NCBI RefSeq assembly: GCF_018614075.1
Contig: NZ_JAGGOZ010000008.1
Location: 1 to 64,000 of the forward strand
Source: Streptomyces sp. ISL-94
GTDB lineage: Bacteria; Actinomycetota; Actinomycetes; Streptomycetales; Streptomycetaceae
DNA length: 64,000 nucleotides
Direction of reading: 5' to 3'
Notes under the pieces: model-generated
Told to the model about the DNA's origin: nothing
Seen by the model: the letters and a program-made list of their open reading frames with translations, nothing else
Database searches by the model: none
Translations under genes and position numbers: made by a program
Shown: positions 58,617-64,000 of the stretch, one piece after another
How the letters are laid out: each line of letters opens with the position of its first letter
Position numbering within the stretch: position 1 is the first letter of the stretch

Positions 58617-58683
58617 GGAGAGCTCCAGGGTGTCGGCGGGCCCCCGCGGGGCGGGGCCCGGGTCCGTACGATCCGCAGGCGGG

Positions 58684-60315
58684 TCAGCTGACCTTGATCT
58701 CGTTGTAGACCGGGACGCTGAACTGGTTGAGCGCGACGTCCGAGATCCGCTCGGAGTGCCCGGCGCTGCCGTTCTGGTACCAGAGCGGGATGGACGGCAT
58801 CTGCTCGGCGAGGATCTTCTCGGCGTCCTGGAACTTCCCCGTCGCCTTGGCCGCGTCGCTCTCCTGGTTGGCCTCGTCGATGAGCTTGTCGAAGTCCGGG
58901 TTGCTGAACTTGCCGTAGTTGGAGGAGGCGCCGGTGTAGTACAGCGGCTGCAGGAAGTTCTGGATCAGCGGGTAGTCGGCCTGCCAGCCGGAGCGGAAGG
59001 GGCCGGTCAGCTTGAAGGAGCTCTGCTGGTTGCGGAAGTCCGCGAAGGTGCCGATGGGGTTGACCGTGCAGACCGGGCCCTCGTTCAGCGCGTTGTTGAT
59101 GCTGTTGCAGACGGCGTCCATCCAGTCGCGGTGCGAGCCGGTGTCCACGTTGGACGTCAGGGTGACTTTGCCGCCTGGGAGCCCGCCGGCCTCCTGGATG
59201 AGCTTCTTGGCGGCCGCGGGGTCGAAGGTGCAGGCGTCGCCGCACAGCGTGGCTTTGAAGCCGCCCTTGTCGCCGAGGGCGGGCGAGGTCCAGTCCTTGG
59301 CCGGGGTGCGCGTGTCCCGGAAGATCTGCTTGGTGATCTCGTCGCGGTTGATCACCATCGAGATGCCGCGGCGGACCTTCTCCATGCCCTCCTTGTTCCA
59401 CTGGGGGTCGTACAGCGGGAAGGTGAGGGTCTGGATGATGAGGGCCGGCTGGTTGATGTAGCGGTCGCCGAGGTCGTTCTGGACGTTCTTCAACTGCTGC
59501 GCCGGGACGTCGTCGACGAGGTCGAGGTTGCCGGAGATGAGGTCGGTGTAGGCGGTGTTGTTGTCCGTGTAGACCTTCAGGTCCACGCCGCCGTTCTGCG
59601 CCTTGTCCTCGCCGGGGTACGCGTCCCACTTGCGCAGCTTCATGCCGGTGCCCTTGGTGTACGACTCCACCGTGTAAGGGCCGTTGCCCACGGGCTTGCG
59701 CAGCCAGCCGGCGTGGTCGTCGAAGAAGGCCTTGGGCAGCGGGGAGAAGGCCTGGTAGCCGAGGGTCTCGGGCCAGGTGGAGAACTTCTGCTTCAGCGCG
59801 ACGGTGAAGGTCTTGGGGTCCTTGACGACCAGGCCGGACATCGTCTTGGCCTTGGGCTCGCCGGAGGCCGGGTGCACGGCCTCGTATCCGGCGATCTCCG
59901 CGAAGAACGGCGCGTTGTTCTGCTTGTTGCGCACGTCCGCCGCGTAGTTCCAGGCGTTGACGAAGGACTCGGCGGTCACCGGCTCGTCGTTGCTGAACTT
60001 CCAGCCGTCCTTCAGCGTGACCGTGAAGTTCTGGCTGTCGGTCGTCTCGATCTTCTCCGCGAGGAAGTTCTTCGCCTCGCCGGTCTTCGGGTCGTACCGC
60101 TTCAGGCCCCGGAAGAGCATGTCGAGGACCTTGCCGCCCTGCACCTCGTTGGTGTTGGCCGGCTCGAGCGGGTTCTGCGGGTCACCCCACGAGGAGCTGA
60201 CGATCGCCGCGCCGCCACCGCCTCCGCCGCTGTCGCTGTCGCCGCCGCAGGCCGTCGCCGCGAGGGCGACGGCCACCGCACATGCGGCCCACTTGGCGTG
60301 GGTGGCTCCGCGCAT
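58684..60315 (-). CDS. Oligopeptide-binding lipoprotein (OppA/SBP family 5)
   Basis: The 543-residue lipoprotein has signal AACAVAVALAATACGG with the lipid-attached Cys at ~23 and a Gly-rich linker, then family-5 solute-binding motifs (FNRDEI-type VINRDEITKQIF, YPGEDKAQNGGVDLKVY). It is the peptide receptor and first gene of the complete operon. The specific peptide is unknown; the neighbouring paralogous system is BldK-like, which imports a developmental signal in S. coelicolor. Confidence 0.93.
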   Translation of the reverse strand: MRGATHAKWAACAVAVALAATACGGDSDSGGGGGGAAIVSSSWGDPQNPLEPANTNEVQGGKVLDMLFRGLKRYDPKTGEAKNFLAEKIETTDSQNFTVTLKDGWKFSNDEPVTAESFVNAWNYAADVRNKQNNAPFFAEIAGYEAVHPASGEPKAKTMSGLVVKDPKTFTVALKQKFSTWPETLGYQAFSPLPKAFFDDHAGWLRKPVGNGPYTVESYTKGTGMKLRKWDAYPGEDKAQNGGVDLKVYTDNNTAYTDLISGNLDLVDDVPAQQLKNVQNDLGDRYINQPALIIQTLTFPLYDPQWNKEGMEKVRRGISMVINRDEITKQIFRDTRTPAKDWTSPALGDKGGFKATLCGDACTFDPAAAKKLIQEAGGLPGGKVTLTSNVDTGSHRDWMDAVCNSINNALNEGPVCTVNPIGTFADFRNQQSSFKLTGPFRSGWQADYPLIQNFLQPLYYTGASSNYGKFSNPDFDKLIDEANQESDAAKATGKFQDAEKILAEQMPSIPLWYQNGSAGHSERISDVALNQFSVPVYNEIKVS

Positions 60316-60421
60316 GGAGTGCCTCCTAGGGGTCCCGAGACTTGCTTGGGGCCACTGTCACCCCAAGTGAGGGATCACACACTCCCGCTTGGCCCAATTG
60401 CACCCGCGCGTCACGTGGCTG

Positions 60422-61366
60422 TCACCCCTGCGAGTGCAAAGGCAGCTCCCAGGTGTCGACCGCGTGGTGCAGGCGCATGCCGTGCGCCTCGTAGAGCGCG
60501 AGTGCGCCGGTTTCGTTGGCGGTGTCCACACCGAGGCCTACGGTGTCGCGGCCGCGGGCGGCGTAGACGGCGAAGGCGTGGCGCAGCAGGAAGCCTCCTA
60601 TGCCGCGGCCGCGCAGGTCCTCCCGTACGCCGATGCGGCTGAGCCAGCCCATGCTCGTACGGTCGTCCCGGGTGAGCAGCACGGCCACGTCGCCCTCGGC
60701 GGGCAGGGAGGCGATCCATACGAGGGACCAGTCGAGCTTGCGGGCGTCGAGGTGGTCGAGCCAGGGCTCGTACGCGCGCTCCACGTGGCCGAAGTGGGCC
60801 GCGAAGGTCTGCTCGACCAGGGCGTGGGCCCGGCGCCGGTCGGCCTCGTCGGTGCCGCAGTGGCGCAGGGTGAGTCCGGCAGGAGCGGCCGGCGGGAGTT
60901 CGGCGGCGGGGGCGAGGGCGCGGGTCATGACCTGGTAGCGGCGGACGGTGCGGTAGCCGCGCACGGTGAGCAGGGAGAGGTCGAGGGTGGGCTTGATGTT
61001 GAGCTGGAGCCGCAGCCGGCCCTGGGCGGCCCCGGCTGCCAGCTCGCGGGCCCGGGCCTCCATGAGCTCCAGCAGCCGGACGGCGGCCTGCGGGTGGGCG
61101 GGCAGGACGTAGTGGTCGCCGTCGACGTGCCCGGGCCCGGAGTCCGTCCAGATGAGGGCGTAGGCCACGAGCCGGCCGTCCTGGAAGGCGAGCCAGGAGT
61201 CGGTGGCCAGGTCGACGCCGGGGTGGTTGAGGTCTGCCTCGACGGTGCCGAGGTCGGTATCGGGGCGGCCGGTCTCGATCACGTCCACGGCGTTGAGCAG
61301 GGCGCAGATGTCGGACGCGTCCCCGGGCCCGGCGGGCCGGACGGTCAGCGGGTGCGTTTCTCGCAT
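60422..61366 (-). CDS. GNAT family N-acetyltransferase, two-domain
   Basis: The 314-residue protein has a degenerate N-terminal GNAT half (~6-150) and a C-terminal GNAT half with acetyl-CoA loop IGVREDLRGRGIGGFLL (~245-261) and GLGVDTANETGALALYEAHGM (~275). The ATG at 61366 (MRETHPLTVRP) was chosen because further upstream the frame runs through dispersed repeats. It lies between the two opp operons but on the same strand; substrate unknown. Confidence 0.87.
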   Translation of the reverse strand: MRETHPLTVRPAGPGDASDICALLNAVDVIETGRPDTDLGTVEADLNHPGVDLATDSWLAFQDGRLVAYALIWTDSGPGHVDGDHYVLPAHPQAAVRLLELMEARARELAAGAAQGRLRLQLNIKPTLDLSLLTVRGYRTVRRYQVMTRALAPAAELPPAAPAGLTLRHCGTDEADRRRAHALVEQTFAAHFGHVERAYEPWLDHLDARKLDWSLVWIASLPAEGDVAVLLTRDDRTSMGWLSRIGVREDLRGRGIGGFLLRHAFAVYAARGRDTVGLGVDTANETGALALYEAHGMRLHHAVDTWELPLHSQG

Positions 61367-61424
61367 CCGCTCACTGTCAGGGGGCTCGGGGTGCACACGC
61401 AACTCCCTTTCGGGGAGCGCCTCT

Positions 61425-61524
61425 CCAGCCCCGCCGGCGTTTGAGGCGCGGGGTCCGGGGCGGAGCCCCGATCCTTCAGCCCCGCCGGCGTTTGAGGCGC
61501 GGGGGCTCGGGGGCAGAGCCCCCG
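61425..61524. repeat. Two tandem copies of the dispersed GCCGGCGTTTGAGG repeat
   Basis: Copies begin at 61425 and 61476; each has CAGCCCCGCCGGCGTTTGAG followed by a GC hairpin (GTCCGGGGCGGAGCCCCG; GGGGCTCGGGGGCAGAGCCC). They separate the GNAT gene from the second opp operon. Confidence 0.88.
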
Positions 61525-61567
61525 CAACGACGCCGAACGCATCGCCCCCGCGGGGAAACGGCAGGGC

Positions 61568-61597
61568 GCCCGGCACCGGATGAGTCCGGTACCGGGC
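61568..61597 (-). terminator. Terminator of the second opp operon
   Basis: A 13-bp stem with one C-A mismatch (61568-61580 with 61585-61597) and TGAG loop starts 20 bp after the OppF-type stop at 61617. Confidence 0.82.
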
Positions 61598-61616
61598 AAC
61601 GTACGGCTACGCGGGA

Positions 61617-62663
61617 TCAGACGGCCAGGATGGCCTTCTCCTCCGCGAAGTGGCACGCCGACTCGTGCGCGGCCGGGGTGTTGACACCCTGGAAGCGCGT
61701 CGGGATCGCCAGCAGCGGCTCCTCCGTGGCGCACTTGTCCTCGGCCTTCCAGCAGCGGGTGCGGAAGCGGCAGCCCGACGGCGGGTTGGCCGGGGACGGG
61801 ACGTCACCGGTGAGGATGATGCGATCGCGGCCCTCGCGGGCGTCCGGGTCGGGGACCGGGACGGCGGAGAGCAGCGCCTGGGTGTACGGGTGGGTCGGGT
61901 GCTCGTAGATCTCGGCGTCGGAGCCGATCTCGGCCATCTTGCCGAGGTACATGACGCCGACGCGGTCCGAGATGTGCCGGACGATCGACAGGTCGTGCGC
62001 GATGAAGACGTAGGACAGGTCGAACTCGTCCTGCAGCTTCCCCATCAGGTTGATGACCTGTGCCTGCACCGACACGTCGAGCGCGGAGACCGGCTCGTCG
62101 CAGATGATGATCTCCGGGTTGAGCGCGAGGCCGCGGGCGATGCCGATGCGCTGGCGCTGGCCGCCGGAGAACTGGTGCGGGTAGCGGTTGATGTACTCCG
62201 GGTTCAGGCCCACGACGTCCAGGAGCTCCTGGACCTTGCGGCGCCGGTCGCCCTTGGGAGCCACCTCGGGGTGGATCTCGAAGGGCTCGCCGATGATGTC
62301 GCCGACCGTCATACGCGGGTTGAGCGAGGTGTACGGGTCCTGGAACACCATCTGGATGTTGCGGCGGACGACCTTGAGGGCCTTGCCGGACAGCTTGGTG
62401 ATGTCCTGGCCCTTGTAGAAGACCTCGCCGGCGGTGGCCTTCTCCAGGCTCATCAGCAGCTTGGCGACGGTGGACTTGCCACAGCCGGACTCGCCGACGA
62501 TGCCGAGGGTCTCGCCGCGGTAGAGGTCGAAGGAGACGCCGTCGACGGCCTTGACCGCGCCGACCTGCTTCTTGAACAGGATTCCCTGGGTCAGCGGGAA
62601 GTGCTTGACCAGGTTGCGCACCTGGAGGATCGGCTCGCCCTTGGGCTTGGTGAGCTCAGCCAT
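61617..62663 (-). CDS. bldKE: BldKE-like oligopeptide ABC transporter ATPase (OppF-type)
   Basis: The 348-residue ATPase has Walker [10 protein letters not shown] (~55), signature [15 protein letters not shown] (~163), Walker [13 protein letters not shown] and the C-terminal [14 protein letters not shown] motif. It is nearly collinear with the ATPase at 54592 but has a plain tail. In S. coelicolor the bldK operon (SCO5112-5116) lies next to a second opp-type operon and within reach of mshB, as here, which supports the name. BldK imports an extracellular peptide needed for aerial growth. Confidence 0.88.
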   Translation of the reverse strand: MAELTKPKGEPILQVRNLVKHFPLTQGILFKKQVGAVKAVDGVSFDLYRGETLGIVGESGCGKSTVAKLLMSLEKATAGEVFYKGQDITKLSGKALKVVRRNIQMVFQDPYTSLNPRMTVGDIIGEPFEIHPEVAPKGDRRRKVQELLDVVGLNPEYINRYPHQFSGGQRQRIGIARGLALNPEIIICDEPVSALDVSVQAQVINLMGKLQDEFDLSYVFIAHDLSIVRHISDRVGVMYLGKMAEIGSDAEIYEHPTHPYTQALLSAVPVPDPDAREGRDRIILTGDVPSPANPPSGCRFRTRCWKAEDKCATEEPLLAIPTRFQGVNTPAAHESACHFAEEKAILAV

Positions 62664-63711
62664 GGATCTGCTCCTTCCAGAAGTGGCACGCGCTGCCGCG
62701 GCCGGGCAGCTCGGTACCGTCCCGCTCGGTCACCTGGTGCAGGACGGGAACGTCCGTGCGGCAGATGTCCTGTGCCATGGGGCAGCGCGGGTTGAAGGCG
62801 CAGCCCGGGGGGATGTTGAGCAGGTTGGGCGGCAGGCCCTTGATCGCGTAGAGCTCCTGGCCCTTCTGGTCCAGGCGCGGGATCGAGTCGAGCAGGCCGC
62901 GGGTGTACGGGTGCGCCGGGCGCTTGTAGATCTCGTGGACCGGGGCGTTCTCGACGATCCGGCCGCCGTACATGACGGCGATCTTGTCCGCGACGTCGGC
63001 GACGACGCCGAGGTCGTGGGTGATCAGGATCAGGCCCATGTTCATCTCGCGCTGGAGCTCCGCGAGCAGGTCCATGACCTGGGCCTGGACCGTCACGTCG
63101 AGAGCCGTGGTGGGCTCGTCGGCGATGATCAGGTCGGGCTCCAGGGCCATCGCCATGGCGATCATGATGCGCTGGCGCATACCGCCGGAGAACTGGTGCG
63201 GGTAGTCACCCACGCGCGCCTTGGCGGCGGGGATCTTCACCCGGTCCATGAGCTCGACGGCCTTGGCCGTGGAGTCCTTCTTGGACATCCCGCGGTGGAC
63301 GCGGAACATCTCGCCGAGCTGGGCGCCGACGGTGTGCACGGGGTTCAGCGAGGACAGCGCGTCCTGGAAGATCATGGCGATCTTCTGGCCGCGGACCTTG
63401 CGGAACTCCTCCGCCGGGAGCTTGAGCAGGTCGGTGCCCTGGAACAGGATCTCGCCGTGCGGGATCCTGCCCGGGGGCATGTCGAGGATGCCCATGATGG
63501 CCTGCGCCGTCACGGACTTGCCCGAGCCGGACTCGCCGAGGACGGCGAGGGTCTCGCCGGCGTTCACGGAGTACGAGACACCGTTGACCGCCTTGGCGAC
63601 ACCGTCGCGGGTGTGGAACTCGACGTGCAGGTCGCGCACTTCGAGCAGGGGGATCCCCTCCGGCGCCGAGCGGGGCGCGGGGACGTTCGAGGTCTTGTCG
63701 ATGATGGTCAA
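62656..63711 (-). CDS. bldKD: BldKD-like oligopeptide ABC transporter ATPase (OppD-type)
   Basis: The 351-residue ATPase has Walker [10 protein letters not shown] (~60), [14 protein letters not shown] (~113), signature FSGGMRQRI (~178), Walker [13 protein letters not shown] and C-terminal [14 protein letters not shown]. It overlaps the E-subunit start by 8 bp. Strongly similar to the gene at 55673, indicating operon duplication. Confidence 0.88.
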   Translation of the reverse strand: MTIIDKTSNVPAPRSAPEGIPLLEVRDLHVEFHTRDGVAKAVNGVSYSVNAGETLAVLGESGSGKSVTAQAIMGILDMPPGRIPHGEILFQGTDLLKLPAEEFRKVRGQKIAMIFQDALSSLNPVHTVGAQLGEMFRVHRGMSKKDSTAKAVELMDRVKIPAAKARVGDYPHQFSGGMRQRIMIAMAMALEPDLIIADEPTTALDVTVQAQVMDLLAELQREMNMGLILITHDLGVVADVADKIAVMYGGRIVENAPVHEIYKRPAHPYTRGLLDSIPRLDQKGQELYAIKGLPPNLLNIPPGCAFNPRCPMAQDICRTDVPVLHQVTERDGTELPGRGSACHFWKEQIHG

Positions 63712-63724
63712 CGTACGCCCTTCC

Positions 63725-64000
63725 TCAGCGCAGCTTCGGGTCGAGGGCGTCGCGCACCGCGTCGCCGACCATGATGAACGCGAGCACCGTGATGCTCAGC
63801 GCGGCGGCCGGGAACAGGAGCACGTGAGGGGCCTGGAGCCAGCGGACGGAAGCGTCGCTGACCATCAGACCCCAGGAGATCTGCGGGGGCTGGACACCGA
63901 TGCCGAGGTACGACAGGGCCGCCTCGGCGGAGATGTACACACCGAGGCTGATCGCACCGACCACGATGACGGGGGCGATGGCGTTCGGCAGGATGTGCCG
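63725..64000 (-). CDS. bldKC: BldKC-like oligopeptide ABC permease (OppC-type), partial at window edge
   Basis: Ninety-one C-terminal residues are present and the gene continues beyond the window. RHILPNAIAPVIVVGAI is the end of the EAA loop and the following span; LSYLGIGVQPPQISWGLM and AVRDALDPKLR are characteristic of OppC permeases and match the paralogue at 56669. It lies 13 bp upstream of the OppD-type gene. Confidence 0.85.
   Translation of the reverse strand, partial: RHILPNAIAPVIVVGAISLGVYISAEAALSYLGIGVQPPQISWGLMVSDASVRWLQAPHVLLFPAAALSITVLAFIMVGDAVRDALDPKLR

Overview
The window is chromosomal DNA from a Streptomyces-type actinomycete. It is very GC-rich, uses G/C almost throughout at third codon positions, has frequent GTG starts and ATGA/GTGA gene overlaps, and encodes mycothiol deacetylase MshB, DUF3107, DUF3117 and DUF3152 proteins and a BldK-like oligopeptide transporter. 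No rRNA or tRNA gene, complete prophage or CRISPR array was seen. About 60 chromosomal genes plus several broken ones can be supported, and most of the window looks like conserved core chromosome.

Layout. 0-8 kb: a secreted TAP-like peptidase; moeZ (sulfur transfer); then a tightly overlapping minus-strand operon of a PelF-like glycosyltransferase (DUF3492), a multi-pass membrane protein, an NAD-dependent sugar epimerase and a spherulin-4/GH135-like protein, which looks like an exopolysaccharide locus. 8-20 kb: a DUF3152 putative metalloprotease, alpha/beta hydrolases, a TetR regulator, a ferritin-like protein, a DEAD-box RNA helicase that appears to start at CTG, MarC, a PHP phosphoesterase, and zinc-ribbon and suppressor-of-fused proteins. 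20-42 kb: corA with a highly structured leader, a soluble MgtE-N/CBS protein, DUF1003, the Mrp Fe-S carrier, tatB-htrA-anti-sigma-ECF sigma with a self-type promoter, a divergent O-methyltransferase, a PAP2 pseudogene, DUF3117, enoyl-CoA hydratase, tag, a DivIVA-like protein, a FolP2-like protein, a LOG protein, dapE, dapC and a 7Fe ferredoxin. From memory, the gene content and order of this block parallel Mycobacterium tuberculosis Rv1170-Rv1239c.

43.3-46.8 kb is a small accessory scar inserted in the core: two intergenic repeats, an IS3-family end, a truncated unknown ORF, the C-terminal part of a glycosyltransferase-methyltransferase, a decayed rmlC (dTDP-4-dehydrorhamnose 3,5-epimerase) and a decayed IS1380-like element (45121-46800). 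That element has 16/19 terminal inverted repeats and a CTAG target duplication, and it sits on the stop codon of a response regulator. 46.8-54.3 kb: a two-component system overlapping an ABC exporter operon, a TTG-started peptidoglycan-binding membrane protein, DUF6113, mshB and a 64-aa membrane protein. 54.6-64 kb: two paralogous oligopeptide ABC transporter operons in tandem. One is complete (substrate-binding protein, two permeases, two ATPases). The second is cut by the window edge and is probably bldK.

The signals most worth a second look are: the Pel/galactosaminogalactan-like operon whose GH135-like member lacks the expected acidic active-site residues; the three-domain structured leader of corA; the CTG-start helicase; an orphan type I-E CRISPR-like repeat next to moeZ; an intergenic repeat read through as protein at the N-terminus of a membrane protein; duplications of gene 3' ends carrying stop codons; and several decayed genes (PAP2, TnpB, Opp ATPase, rmlC, glycosyltransferase, IS1380) whose lesions can be read base by base.
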